Source of the DNA: Burkholderia sp. GAS332
GTDB lineage: Bacteria; Pseudomonadota; Gammaproteobacteria; Burkholderiales; Burkholderiaceae
Length of the DNA stretch: 64,000 bases
Direction of reading: 5' to 3'
NCBI GenBank assembly: GCA_900142905.1
Contig: FSRV01000001.1
Location: forward strand, 2,046,001-2,110,000
Shown: in pieces, positions 17,306 to 26,281 of the stretch
Layout: every line of letters starts with the position of its first letter
How positions within the stretch are numbered: the stretch's first letter is position 1
The notes under the pieces: generated by a model
The model's database searches: none
The model's input: only the letters and a program-made list of their open reading frames with translations
What the model was told of the DNA's origin: nothing
Made by a program: the position numbers and the translations under genes

Positions 17306-18466
17306 TCAGAAAGAGCGCGGCAGCCCGAGCAGATGCTCGGCTACATACGAAAGAATGAGATTGGTCGAGATCGGCGCGACCTGATAGAGCCGTGTCTCGC
17401 GGAATTTGCGTTCGACGTCGTATTCGTTCGCAAACCCGAAGCCGCCGTGGAACTGCAGGCACGCGTTGGCCGCCTCCCAGGAGGCGTCCGCGGCAAGCAG
17501 CTTGGCCATATTGGCTTGCGCGCCGGCCGGCTGTTTGGCGTCGAAAAGCGCGCAGGCCTTATAGCGCATCAAGCTCGCTGCTTCGACGTTGACGTGCGCG
17601 CGGGCAATCGGAAACTGCACGCCCTGGTTCTGTCCGATTGGGCGGCCGAAGACGACGCGTTCTTTGACGTACTGACAGACCTTGTCGAGGAACCAGTACC
17701 CGTCGCCGATACATTCAGCGGCAATCAGTGTCCGCTCGGCATTCAGGCCATCAAGGATGTACTTGAAGCCTTTGCCTTCTTCGCCGATGAGGTTTTCGGC
17801 AGGGATCTCGAGGTTATCGAAGAAGAGTTCGTTAGTCTCGTGATTCACCATGTTCGGGATAGGGCGGACGGTCATGCCTTTGCCGATCGCCTGAAGCAGG
17901 TCCACCAGAAATATCGACATACCCTCGGATTTCTTCGCGACCTGATCGATCGGCGTGGTCCGCGCGAGCAGAATCATCAGATCGGAATGCTGGATCCGCG
18001 AGATCCATACCTTCTGGCCGTTGACGACATATCTGTCGCCTTTGCGAACCGCGGTTGTCTTGAGTTTGGTGGTGTCGCTGCCGGTCGTCGGTTCGGTCAC
18101 GCCCATGGACTGAAGCCGCAACTTTCCACTGGCGATTTCCGGAAGGTACCTGGCCTTCTGCTCTGCCGAGCCGTGTCTAAGCAGTGTCCCCATGTTGTAC
18201 ATCTGCCCGTGACACGCACCGGAATTGCCGCCGCTGCGGTTGATCTCTTCCATGATCACCGAAGCTTCGGTTAGTCCGAGTCCGGAGCCGCCATATTCCT
18301 GCGGAATGAGGGCGGCGAGCCAACCGGCGTCGGTTAGCGCTTGCACAAAGGTCTCGGGGTAGGCGCGTTCCTCGTCGATCTTGCGGAAGTACTCGGCAGG
18401 GAAGTTGGAACACAGATCGCGAACCGCTTCGCGAATGTCCTGATAGGGGTCAACGTTAGCCAGCAC
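17306..18466 (-). CDS. Acyl-CoA dehydrogenase (FAD)
   Basis: A 386-residue acyl-CoA dehydrogenase with FAD/substrate motifs MGVTEPTTGSDTTKLKT, WISRIQHSD and CLQFHGGFGFANEY. The usual catalytic Glu of medium-chain enzymes (YEGT near the C-terminus) is replaced by YQVA, but E244 in GLNAERTLIAAE sits where isovaleryl-CoA-type enzymes carry their base, so it should be active on a branched acyl-CoA. It would introduce a double bond and pass electrons to ETF; etfBA lies 9 kb away in this window. It is 20 bp downstream of the hydratase. Methylsuccinyl-CoA or glutaryl-CoA-like substrates fit the context; this is inference. Confidence 0.9.
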   Translation of the reverse strand: MLANVDPYQDIREAVRDLCSNFPAEYFRKIDEERAYPETFVQALTDAGWLAALIPQEYGGSGLGLTEASVIMEEINRSGGNSGACHGQMYNMGTLLRHGSAEQKARYLPEIASGKLRLQSMGVTEPTTGSDTTKLKTTAVRKGDRYVVNGQKVWISRIQHSDLMILLARTTPIDQVAKKSEGMSIFLVDLLQAIGKGMTVRPIPNMVNHETNELFFDNLEIPAENLIGEEGKGFKYILDGLNAERTLIAAECIGDGYWFLDKVCQYVKERVVFGRPIGQNQGVQFPIARAHVNVEAASLMRYKACALFDAKQPAGAQANMAKLLAADASWEAANACLQFHGGFGFANEYDVERKFRETRLYQVAPISTNLILSYVAEHLLGLPRSF

Positions 18467-18486
18467 TTGTCTCTACTCCTCGGAGT

Positions 18487-19362
18487 TCATTTTTGAAAAA
18501 CATACGCGGGTGCCGTTAGCGTCGCCTCGGCATCGACGCACAACACGCCATCGGAATTGGCTGCCCAGAGCTTCACTTCGGTTGATTCCGGTGCGCGGGC
18601 CGCATAGATATAAAAGGGGGTGCGGTCAAAGAGCGGGTTGACCGCTTTGAATGAGAAAGAAGTAATCGATTCGCCGGGAAGGTTGCGCCGGAGGAGATCG
18701 ATCAGCAAAGTCGCAGTCAGCGGCCCGTGTACGACCAGCGCGGGATAGCCTTCCTGTTCCTGGGCATAGGTGCGGTCATAGTGGATGCGATGGCCGTTGA
18801 AGGTGTCGGCGGAGTAGCGAAAGAGCAGCACCGGGTCGGGCACAATCTGTCGTTTCCACGTGAACTCCGCCGGCGCGGCTGGGCCGGTTGCCGCGGTGTA
18901 CGCCGTCGTCGCGGACTCGCGGTACACAACGTCTTGCTCTTCAGAAATCAGCGGGCCTTCGAGGTCTTCCAGTTCGTGACGCAGACGGACAAACACGAGC
19001 TTTCCGCTGCGTCCTTCCTTGGCCGCTACGTCAAGAATCTGCGACGTCCGGGTGACTTCGCTGCCGACCACGAGTGGACGCACGAACCGGACGCGGCTGC
19101 CGGCCCACATCCGTCTGGGCAGGGGCACTGGCGGCAGGAATCCACCGCGTGTCGGATGTCCGTCCGCGCCAACCTGCGATTGCGAAACAATGTGAGGAAA
19201 AAGCGCCCAGTGCCACAGCGGAGGCAACGGGCAGCCGGTACGCGGGACGTCCTCATAGTCCAGCGTGGCGGCGAGTTGCTGCGCAAGACGTGGCGAGACG
19301 AGCTCGCGTTCGGCTTGTGTACGGCCGATCCAGGCGCGCAGGTAGTTGAGTTCAGCAGTCAT
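18487..19362 (-). CDS. FAS1-like/MaoC hotdog hydratase (mesaconyl-C4-CoA / itaconyl-CoA hydratase type)
   Basis: A 291-residue double-hotdog protein: an N-terminal FAS1-like dehydratase half (LPPLWHWALFPHIVSQSQVG, GGFLPPVPLPRRMWAGSRV) and a C-terminal MaoC-like half with HRIHYDRTYAQEQEGYPAL and VVHGPLTATLLIDLL. This layout is that of mesaconyl-C4-CoA hydratase and bacterial itaconyl-CoA hydratase, which make citramalyl-CoA. It is the first gene of the minus-strand operon, 104 bp after the LysR gene. Its presence with a CitE-like lyase is the strongest argument for a citramalyl-CoA intermediate. Confidence 0.83.
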   Translation of the reverse strand: MTAELNYLRAWIGRTQAERELVSPRLAQQLAATLDYEDVPRTGCPLPPLWHWALFPHIVSQSQVGADGHPTRGGFLPPVPLPRRMWAGSRVRFVRPLVVGSEVTRTSQILDVAAKEGRSGKLVFVRLRHELEDLEGPLISEEQDVVYRESATTAYTAATGPAAPAEFTWKRQIVPDPVLLFRYSADTFNGHRIHYDRTYAQEQEGYPALVVHGPLTATLLIDLLRRNLPGESITSFSFKAVNPLFDRTPFYIYAARAPESTEVKLWAANSDGVLCVDAEATLTAPAYVFQK

Positions 19363-19466
19363 GGGGTCGTCGGGTAGCGTCGTTCACGCTAGATTGACGC
19401 ACCGGCCTGCTGACTACAATTTGTGTGTGGAGAAGAGGGCTTTAAACGCAGACTAACTGCTGATGT

Positions 19467-20387
19467 TCAGGCCGGCTGTGACTCGCAGTCGCCTTTGCAC
19501 TTCTGCGTCAGGAGGTCGACGAGCTCACGCGCGAAAGACGGCAACAGGTCAAGGTTACGCACGCAGATCAGCAGATTGCGCGTCGCCCAGTCGTCCTCGA
19601 TTTCAACGAGGCGGATATTCATGGTCTTCACGTAGCGCACCGCTGACGAGCAAGGCAACACGCCGATCCCGACGTTAGCCTCGATCATCCGGCACAGTGC
19701 TTCGAAGTTACCCACTTCGATTCGCACCTGAAGTTTCTTGTGCATGTCGCTTGCTACGCGGTTCAGAAAGGTGTGAATCGCGCTTGCTTCCGGCATCCCG
19801 ACGAAGTCGAACCCGGTTGCTTCCTCAAATGGAATGGACGATTTTCCAGCCAGGGGGTGTGATTCAGACACGGCCAGGATGAGCCGGTCCGAGCGGTACG
19901 GCAGGACTTTCAGCGATTCGGGCCGGACATTCCCCGCCACTATGCCGACGTCCGCCGTGCCTTCACTGACGGCACGCACCACGTCATGGCTCAATCGTTC
20001 GCGAAGCTCGACGTTCACATCGGGATGCTCGGCGAGGAAGTCACGCAGGTCGTTAGGAAGAAATTCAGTGGTTGCGGTCGTGTTCGCAAAGATTCGCACA
20101 TGACCTTTGATACCTCGCGCGTACTCCTGCATGTCGCCGCGCAACTGCTCGAGCTGCGACAGGACGACCCGCGCGTGGTGTAGGAACGCCTGACCCGGCG
20201 GGGTGAGGGTTACCCCCTGGCTGGTCCGATACAGCAGTTTTGCGCCCATGCTTTCTTCGAGATTTTTGATCCGGGTGCTTGCTGCGGGTACCGACATATG
20301 AAACCGCTCGGCGCCACGCGTCAAGCTATCCGTCTCAGCAATACATGTGATGAGACGAAGATCAACCAGATCGAAATGCATGGCCAT
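19467..20387 (-). CDS. LysR-family transcriptional regulator
   Basis: A 306-residue LysR protein. The HTH is in residues 5-65 (FDLVDLRLITCIAETDSLTR, FHMSVPAASTRIKNLEE) and the effector domain is complete, ending near KCKGDCESQPA. It lies upstream of and parallel to the hydratase-to-lyase operon (104 bp gap) and is divergent from the aldehyde dehydrogenase at 20679 across 291 bp. The divergent gap is AT-richer than its surroundings and is where LysR operators would be expected, but I could not pick one site with confidence. It may control either or both neighbours. Confidence 0.88.
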   Translation of the reverse strand: MAMHFDLVDLRLITCIAETDSLTRGAERFHMSVPAASTRIKNLEESMGAKLLYRTSQGVTLTPPGQAFLHHARVVLSQLEQLRGDMQEYARGIKGHVRIFANTTATTEFLPNDLRDFLAEHPDVNVELRERLSHDVVRAVSEGTADVGIVAGNVRPESLKVLPYRSDRLILAVSESHPLAGKSSIPFEEATGFDFVGMPEASAIHTFLNRVASDMHKKLQVRIEVGNFEALCRMIEANVGIGVLPCSSAVRYVKTMNIRLVEIEDDWATRNLLICVRNLDLLPSFARELVDLLTQKCKGDCESQPA

Positions 20388-20678
20388 GATACGTGCTCCG
20401 AATGAAGAGATGCCCCGTTGATTTAGTGTAGCAAATAGCAGAAATCCGCAAATCGGTATTTTCGATGTATTCCGCCTGTTTTTATTGAATCGCTATATAC
20501 GCGGCCTATTGATGGATATCGACGCCGGTATGATTTCTATAACTATGCAAAAAACCGCATGAATCAAGGGGGGCAGATCAAGACCGGAAAATTTTCGCGC
20601 CGGACAATCGGTTCACGGTAGCGTGCCGCGCTCTTCAGGGCGGCAGAGCGGCCCAAACCATTCAATCTGGAGAAAGCG

Positions 20679-22232
20679 ATGTTGATTGCGCCGTTCAAGA
20701 ACGAGCCGTTCGATTTGTTCGACACCGAAAGTGCGAAAGCAGACATGCAGCAGGCGCTGAAGAAGGTGCGTGCCGAGTTTGGTCAGACCTATCCGCTGGT
20801 GATCAATGGCGAACGTGTGCAGACCGAAGCGAAACTCGTCTCGACGAATCCGTCGAATCCGGACGAGATCGTTGGCTACACCGCCAAGGCGACGACGCAG
20901 CACGCGGACGCCGCACTGGAAGCGGCCTGGAGCGCCTTCGAATCGTGGAAGCGTTGGAACCAGGAAGATCGATCGCGCGTCATGTTGAAGGCCGCGGCCA
21001 TCATGCGCCGGCGCAAGCGCGAGCTCGAGGCATGGCTGGTCTATGAAATCGGCAAGAACTATGTCGAAGCCAGTGCTGAAGTCGCGGAAATGATCGATTT
21101 CACCGAGTACTACGCACGTCAGGCGATCAAGCACGTCGGCGGCCTGGGTTCGCTGATTGATTATGCGGGTGAAGAAAACGAGAGCTTCTATATCCCGCTG
21201 GGCGTGGGTGTGACGATTTCGCCGTGGAATTTCCCGATGGCCTTGATGACCGGCATGACGGTCGGTGCGATCGTGGTGGGTAACACCGTCGTTTGTAAGC
21301 CTGCGGAAGATACGGTGGTGTCATTGGCGAAGATCTTCGACATCTTCGCCGAAGCAGGACTGCCGCCCGGCGTGGTGAATTATCTGCCGGGTACGGGACG
21401 CGAAATCGGCTCGTATCTGGTCGCCCATCCGAAGACGCGCTTCATCAATTTCACGGGCTCGCTCGCAACCGGTGCCCAGATCAACGAGTCCGCCGCAAAG
21501 CTTGCCGAGGGCCAGAGATGGTTCAAGCGAGTTTTCCTTGAGCTCGGTGGCAAGGACGCAATTCTTGTCGATGAGACGGCCAACCTCGATGACGCAGCGA
21601 CTGCGGTGATCCAGGCAGCCTTCGGCTATTCCGGCCAGAAGTGTTCGGCCTGCTCGCGTCTGATCGTGGTGGATTCGGTCTATGACACATTGCTCGAGAA
21701 AGTCGTTGCGAAGACGAAGGAACTGGTTGTCAGTGAGGCCAAGGACAATCCAAGTTTTGGCCCGGTGTGCAATGAACTGCAGTACAAGAAGGTGCTGTCG
21801 TACATCGATATCGGTCACAGCGAGGGCAAGCTGCTGACCGGCGGCAAGCCCGTGGAGAATGCAGCCGGCTATCTGATTGAGCCGACCATCTTTGGCGACG
21901 TGTCGCCTCGCGCGCGCATTGCACAAGAGGAAGTGTTCGGACCGTTCGTCGCCGCGATCCGCGTCAAGGACTTCGAGGAAGGTCTGGCTGTGGTCAACGA
22001 CACGGTCTACGGGCTGACCGGCGCGCTCTTCTCGAACGACCGCAGCCGCATCGAACGAGCCCGCCGTGATTTCCACGTCGGCAATCTGTACTTCAATCGC
22101 AAGTGTACCGGCGCGCTCGTCGGTGTTCAGCCGTTCGGCGGTTTCAACCTGACGGGCACCGATACCAAGACGGGCGGTCCCGACTACCTTCTGCAGTTCC
22201 TGCAAATGAAGGCAGTGGCTGAACGTCTGTAA
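20679..22232 (+). CDS. Aldehyde dehydrogenase, 1-pyrroline-5-carboxylate dehydrogenase (RocA/PruA) type
   Basis: A 517-residue ALDH with an N-terminal extension (PFKNEPFDLFDTESAKADM) as in RocA-type P5C dehydrogenases. The catalytic residues are C322 (GQKCSACSRL), E288 (FLELGGKD) and N184 (SPWNFP). The start has GGAGAAAG 5-10 bp upstream. P5C dehydrogenases oxidise glutamate semialdehyde to glutamate. However no proline or arginine genes are nearby; the genes downstream are an aminotransferase and an amine oxidoreductase, so it may have been recruited to another semialdehyde. It starts a plus-strand run with the two next genes. Confidence 0.88.
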   Translation: MLIAPFKNEPFDLFDTESAKADMQQALKKVRAEFGQTYPLVINGERVQTEAKLVSTNPSNPDEIVGYTAKATTQHADAALEAAWSAFESWKRWNQEDRSRVMLKAAAIMRRRKRELEAWLVYEIGKNYVEASAEVAEMIDFTEYYARQAIKHVGGLGSLIDYAGEENESFYIPLGVGVTISPWNFPMALMTGMTVGAIVVGNTVVCKPAEDTVVSLAKIFDIFAEAGLPPGVVNYLPGTGREIGSYLVAHPKTRFINFTGSLATGAQINESAAKLAEGQRWFKRVFLELGGKDAILVDETANLDDAATAVIQAAFGYSGQKCSACSRLIVVDSVYDTLLEKVVAKTKELVVSEAKDNPSFGPVCNELQYKKVLSYIDIGHSEGKLLTGGKPVENAAGYLIEPTIFGDVSPRARIAQEEVFGPFVAAIRVKDFEEGLAVVNDTVYGLTGALFSNDRSRIERARRDFHVGNLYFNRKCTGALVGVQPFGGFNLTGTDTKTGGPDYLLQFLQMKAVAERL

Positions 22233-22301
22233 GCATGCGTGTTCCGGGGCGCCACCGACAGGCGACCCCGGTTCACGCACTGGGATCTCCCTATAAACGG
22301 A

Positions 22302-23525
22302 ATGAACACAATGGGCTTCATTGCAGACCGCATTGGCCAGATTGCCCCTGCGCAGACGATGGCAATGGCAGCAAAGGCGGCAGAACTGCGTCGTGCCGGG
22401 AAGAACGTTATTTCCCTGTCGCAAGGCGAACCAGACTTTCATACGCCCGAGAATATCCAGGCTGCGGCGATTCGTGCGATGCGCGAAGGCAAGACGCGCT
22501 ACACGGAAGCCGCGGGTATTCGGGAGTTGCGCGAGGCGATCGTCGCGAAGCTGAAGCATGACAATGGCGTCGACTATCCAGTGGACGGCGTTAGCGTATC
22601 GGTTGGTGCGAAGCAGGCAATTTTTGCGGCCTTTTTCGCTACCCTCAATCCGGGTGATGAAGTGATCGTGCCGGCGCCGTGTTGGGTCTCCTATCCGGAG
22701 ATCGTAAAAATGGCGAACGGCACACCCATCGTCGTGGCGTGCGATGAAGCGGCAGGGTTCAAACTGACGGCTGCTCAGCTGGAGGCGTCGATCACGCCGC
22801 GTACCAAGTGGCTGATGCTGAATTCACCATCGAATCCGACCGGCGCGGTTTACTCGGCTGACGAACTACGCACCATCGCTGAAGTCCTGCGTCGACACCC
22901 TCATGTCTGGGTGCTGTCGGACGACATCTACGAAAAGCTCATCTATACCGGAAGTCCATTCGTCAATATTCTGAATGTGGCGCCAGAGTTGCACGAGCGG
23001 ACGCTCATTATCAACGGTGTGTCCAAGGTGTACTCGATGACGGGCTGGCGGATTGGCTATTCCGCCGGACCGGCTGCGCTCATCCGCGCCATGAATCTCG
23101 TGCAAGGGCAGATTGTCACCAGTGCGTCGTCGGTGTCGCAATACGCTGCGATTGAAGCACTCAATGGTGATCAGTCATTCGTAGAGAGATCGCGATCCGC
23201 TTTCGACGAACGCCGGAAGCTTGTGGTCAAAACGCTGAGCGACATACCGGGACTCCACAGTAACGAGCCCGAGGGCGCCTTTTATGCATTTGTCGGCTGC
23301 CATGGCGTCATTGGAAGCCGTACGCCGAGCGGCAGGCTGCTGGAGAACGACCAGGACTTCGTCATGTATCTGTTGGAAGAAGCGAACGTGGCGGTGGTTT
23401 CAGGTTCCGGGTTTCTGCTCTCGCCGTACTTCAGACTCTCTTACGCCGCGTCACTCGACGACTTGAACGAAGCGCTCAGCCGGATTCGCGCCGCGTGTCA
23501 AAGCCTCGAAACGGTAGCAGTCTGA
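22302..23525 (+). CDS. Fold-type I PLP aminotransferase (AspC-like)
   Basis: A 407-residue class I aminotransferase from the ATG at 22302 (MNTMGFIADRIGQIAPAQTM); an upstream in-frame GTG/TTG extension is unlike the family. PLP lysine K242 is in INGVSKVYSMTGWRIGYSAG, with N178 in NSPSNPTGAVYS and D207/D208 in LSDDIYEKL. It looks like the AspC/prephenate-aspartate aminotransferase branch and would interconvert an amino acid and its 2-oxo acid. It is 69 bp after the ALDH and 61 bp before the FAD oxidoreductase. A split 2-oxoacid decarboxylase lies 3 kb away, so an amino acid to 2-oxo acid to aldehyde to acid route is possible. Confidence 0.88.
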   Translation: MNTMGFIADRIGQIAPAQTMAMAAKAAELRRAGKNVISLSQGEPDFHTPENIQAAAIRAMREGKTRYTEAAGIRELREAIVAKLKHDNGVDYPVDGVSVSVGAKQAIFAAFFATLNPGDEVIVPAPCWVSYPEIVKMANGTPIVVACDEAAGFKLTAAQLEASITPRTKWLMLNSPSNPTGAVYSADELRTIAEVLRRHPHVWVLSDDIYEKLIYTGSPFVNILNVAPELHERTLIINGVSKVYSMTGWRIGYSAGPAALIRAMNLVQGQIVTSASSVSQYAAIEALNGDQSFVERSRSAFDERRKLVVKTLSDIPGLHSNEPEGAFYAFVGCHGVIGSRTPSGRLLENDQDFVMYLLEEANVAVVSGSGFLLSPYFRLSYAASLDDLNEALSRIRAACQSLETVAV

Positions 23526-23586
23526 TCGTCCGTTATCCACACACTGCTCGGCTCTCAGGAGCCAAACGAGCCTTCGAAGGTAAATC

Positions 23587-24750
23587 ATGAGCGAAAGGAT
23601 TGTCATAACGGGTGGCGGTGCAATTGGGTGTTCAATCGCGTATTTCCTGAGCCTCCAGAAGGCACCCGACCGAGAAATCTGGGTGATCGAAAAAGATCCG
23701 ACCTACAGAATCGCGTCATCGTCGCTCTCGGCCAGTTCGATCCGGCAGCAGTTTTCAACGCCCATTTGCATTCAGTTATCGCAGTTCGGTTACGACTTCT
23801 TCTCTTCGTGTGAGCGGGAGAAGGCGCAGTACGGAGCCGGTGTCGATCTGGTGGATTGCGGCTATCTGTTTGTGGGCAATGCGCAGCAGGAGAGCGTGCT
23901 ACGTCGGCGTAGCTCACTCGCCAGATCGTTAGGGGTCGAGCTGCAGGAACATTCCGCTGAAGTGTTGCAGCAGCGTTACCCGTGGATGAACGTCAGCGAT
24001 CTGACGTATGCCGTTGAAGGCCTTGCAGGCGAAGGCTGGTTCGATGGCTACAGCGTCATGCAGTGGTTCAGAAACCGTGCGCGCGAGGCGGGCGTTCATT
24101 TCGCCACGGGTGAAGCGGCGGGCTACCGTACACGCGGAAACCGGATTACCCATGTCGAACTCACGAATGGGCGGGAAATCTCCGGGGACACGTTCGTGAA
24201 TGCCGGCGGAGCGTGGTGCGCGCCTCTTGCAAAGAGCGTGGGCGTCGATCTGCCGGTTCGGCCGAGACGGCGTTCGGCGTTCGTCGTGTCATGCCCGACG
24301 CCGATCCCGGATATGCCGATCCTGATCGATACGTCTGGCGTGTACCTGCGCAGGGAGCAGAACCATTTCCTGTGCATCGTCTCGCCTTCGGCGGAGAGGG
24401 ATCTGGATAGCTTGCCACTCGACGTGCAGTTTTCCGAATTTGACGAGATCATCTGGCCGACGCTGGCAGAGCGGATTCCCGCGTTTGAAGCCTTGCGCGT
24501 GGAACATGCCTGGGCCGGCTACTACGAGTACAACATCCTCGACCAGAACGGCATCGTCGGTCAGTCGGGCCCGGAAAACTCGTTCGTGGCGGCCGGCTTT
24601 AGCGGTCACGGCATGATGCACAGTCCGGGGGTCGGTCGTGCAATGGCTGAACTGCTGGCCTTCGGCGAGTTCAGAACGTTGGACCTTTCGCCGCTGTCGC
24701 CGGCACGGCTCAGCTCGGGCCAACTGGTGATCGAGGAGGGTGTTTACTAG
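23587..24750 (+). CDS. FAD-dependent amine oxidoreductase (DAO/FOXRED1 family)
   Basis: A 387-residue DAO-family flavoprotein with the dinucleotide motif GGGAIGCSIAYFL at the N-terminus and SSLSASSIRQQFSTPICIQL, a stretch typical of FOXRED1/sarcosine-oxidase-like proteins. The C-terminal FAD contact is FVAAGFSGHGMMHSPGVGRA. It would oxidatively deaminate an N-methyl or secondary amino acid, or a D-amino acid. No membrane segment is seen. It ends 18 bp before the convergent PAS-AraC gene. The real substrate cannot be read from sequence. Confidence 0.87.
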   Translation: MSERIVITGGGAIGCSIAYFLSLQKAPDREIWVIEKDPTYRIASSSLSASSIRQQFSTPICIQLSQFGYDFFSSCEREKAQYGAGVDLVDCGYLFVGNAQQESVLRRRSSLARSLGVELQEHSAEVLQQRYPWMNVSDLTYAVEGLAGEGWFDGYSVMQWFRNRAREAGVHFATGEAAGYRTRGNRITHVELTNGREISGDTFVNAGGAWCAPLAKSVGVDLPVRPRRRSAFVVSCPTPIPDMPILIDTSGVYLRREQNHFLCIVSPSAERDLDSLPLDVQFSEFDEIIWPTLAERIPAFEALRVEHAWAGYYEYNILDQNGIVGQSGPENSFVAAGFSGHGMMHSPGVGRAMAELLAFGEFRTLDLSPLSPARLSSGQLVIEEGVY

Positions 24751-24768
24751 CGCCCGGCGGGCGGTTGA

Positions 24769-25533
24769 TCAGTGAGGATGCAGGCCACGCCCTCGCGCGT
24801 TTCGATACTGTCGGGGCGTGAGGTGCGTGGCGGATTTAAATTGCCGCGTAAAAGCGCTGTGGTCCGCGTAGCCGCAGTCCGTCGCGATATCCGTAATGCT
24901 GTTGTCGGTCGTTTCGAGCAGCTTGCACGCATGGTCGATCCGCAATTTCATCAGCAGTTGCTTGGGCGTCAGATGAAACACTTCGCGGGTCAGACGTTCC
25001 AACGTGTCGACCGAGATGGAGGCGCGCTCCGCCGCCTCAGAGACCAGGATGTTCTGTCCGAGGTTCTGTTCCAGATAATCCAGATATTCCAGTAAGCGCC
25101 GATAGCCGTGATGCCGTTCGTCGGGGCGAGGCAGATCGCGCGAGATGCCGATCAGTCCGATCGCTTGCCCGGCTTCGTTGAGTACCGGGAACTTGGAGCT
25201 GAGGCACCAGTATCGATGCCCCGAACCGGACGAGTAGAGGCGCAGACGATCGACAATCGGAGACTGGGTTTCGATAACGTTCAGATCTTGCGCGTTGGTG
25301 CTTGCACCGGTCACGGGAAATAGCTGGTCGGCCGTCTGGCCAATGACATCGTCGCGCGCCATCCCACTTCGGTTGATGAGCGTTTGATTGACGGAAAGAT
25401 AGCGCGCCTGGGCATCCTTGATGTAGTACAGCACGTCCGGAAAGCAATCGAAGACGCGCTCGAGCATCTCGGGCTGCCGGTCCAGCTGTCGAAAGACCTC
25501 CACCAACATATCGGAATAGGCCTTGGCGGGCAT
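24769..25533 (-). CDS. AraC-family regulator with N-terminal PAS sensor
   Basis: A 254-residue regulator. Residues about 20-135 form a PAS domain (VFDCFPDVLYYIKDAQARYL, FPVLNEAGQAIGLIGISRDL), and residues 150-250 the AraC double HTH (ILVSEAAERASISVDTLERL, ITDIATDCGYADHSAFTRQF). PAS-AraC proteins sense small molecules or flavin/haem-linked redox signals. It is convergent with the FAD oxidoreductase and upstream, on the same strand, lies the split decarboxylase, whose 3' end is 130 bp away. It may regulate the surrounding amino-acid module. Confidence 0.88.
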   Translation of the reverse strand: MPAKAYSDMLVEVFRQLDRQPEMLERVFDCFPDVLYYIKDAQARYLSVNQTLINRSGMARDDVIGQTADQLFPVTGASTNAQDLNVIETQSPIVDRLRLYSSGSGHRYWCLSSKFPVLNEAGQAIGLIGISRDLPRPDERHHGYRRLLEYLDYLEQNLGQNILVSEAAERASISVDTLERLTREVFHLTPKQLLMKLRIDHACKLLETTDNSITDIATDCGYADHSAFTRQFKSATHLTPRQYRNARGRGLHPH

Positions 25534-25663
25534 AAGGGGATCAGCGTGAAGTCACAGTGATCCCGATTGTACAGGGGGCGCAAAGTGGGGCGAGAGCGAA
25601 GAAAGCGGGGACGCGGCAGCTAACCGCTCCACCGCTTTCCCGCAGTAATCCGCGCCTTGGTGC

Positions 25664-26281
25664 TTATTGACTCGCGTGGGCCTTGGCGCCAAGCAATGCT
25701 TCACGGAAACGGCTTCGCAGGTACGGACCGTCACGTGGGGGGAGGGCTGTCGGTTCGGGATCGATTCCGACCTTCACCGTGACGAGCACAGGGCCCTTGG
25801 CCTTGAGAATGACCTCGACATACTCCTCGAGCTCACCCTCAGCGTAGATCGTCGTCGCCTTTTCGAACCCGGCCGCGCGCGCGATTGCCGTGATGTCGAC
25901 ACCTCGCCCCGCGTGGGCCAGTTGCATGCCCGTCTCCGCGTAGTGTTCGTTGTCGATAACGACGATGGAGAGGTTAGCCGGCCGATCAACGCCCACGGTC
26001 GCGAGCGATCCGAGGCCCATCATCATTTCACCGTCGCCAACGAACACGATCACGCGCTTCTCAGGTTGTGCAAGCGCAATGCCAAGCCCAAAGGAAACGG
26101 CACCGCCCATCGCACCCCAGAGGTAGAAGTTCTGCGGCGTGTCGCCGGCGGCGGCCACATCGAAGGTCGGATTGCCAAGGCTGGTCACTGCCAGAACGTC
26201 CTGCTGCCGATCGCGGAGAATCCGCTTCACCGTCAGTCGACGGTTCAGGGGCGTCGTCTGCTGAGTCATGTTCGTACTCAC
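25664..26281 (-). CDS. TPP-dependent 2-oxoacid decarboxylase, PP-domain (beta) subunit
   Basis: A 205-residue protein corresponding to only the C-terminal TPP-binding half of 2-oxoacid decarboxylases, as in sulfopyruvate decarboxylase ComE and phosphonopyruvate decarboxylase. The TPP/Mg motif is visible as VGDGEMMMGLGSL…VIDNEHYAETG. The start overlaps the end of the alpha gene by 4 bp (ATGA). Together the two would make an alpha/beta enzyme that decarboxylates a 2-oxo acid to an aldehyde. With aminotransferase and aldehyde dehydrogenase genes nearby, the substrate may be the 2-oxo acid made by that transaminase. Sulfopyruvate is a candidate but is not demonstrated. Confidence 0.85.
   Translation of the reverse strand: MSTNMTQQTTPLNRRLTVKRILRDRQQDVLAVTSLGNPTFDVAAAGDTPQNFYLWGAMGGAVSFGLGIALAQPEKRVIVFVGDGEMMMGLGSLATVGVDRPANLSIVVIDNEHYAETGMQLAHAGRGVDITAIARAAGFEKATTIYAEGELEEYVEVILKAKGPVLVTVKVGIDPEPTALPPRDGPYLRSRFREALLGAKAHASQ

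Noticed and set aside
21321..22559. 412-codon minus-strand frame opposite the P5C-dehydrogenase-like gene
   Set aside because: Complement of a clear ALDH with catalytic Cys and Glu; typical GC-rich shadow.
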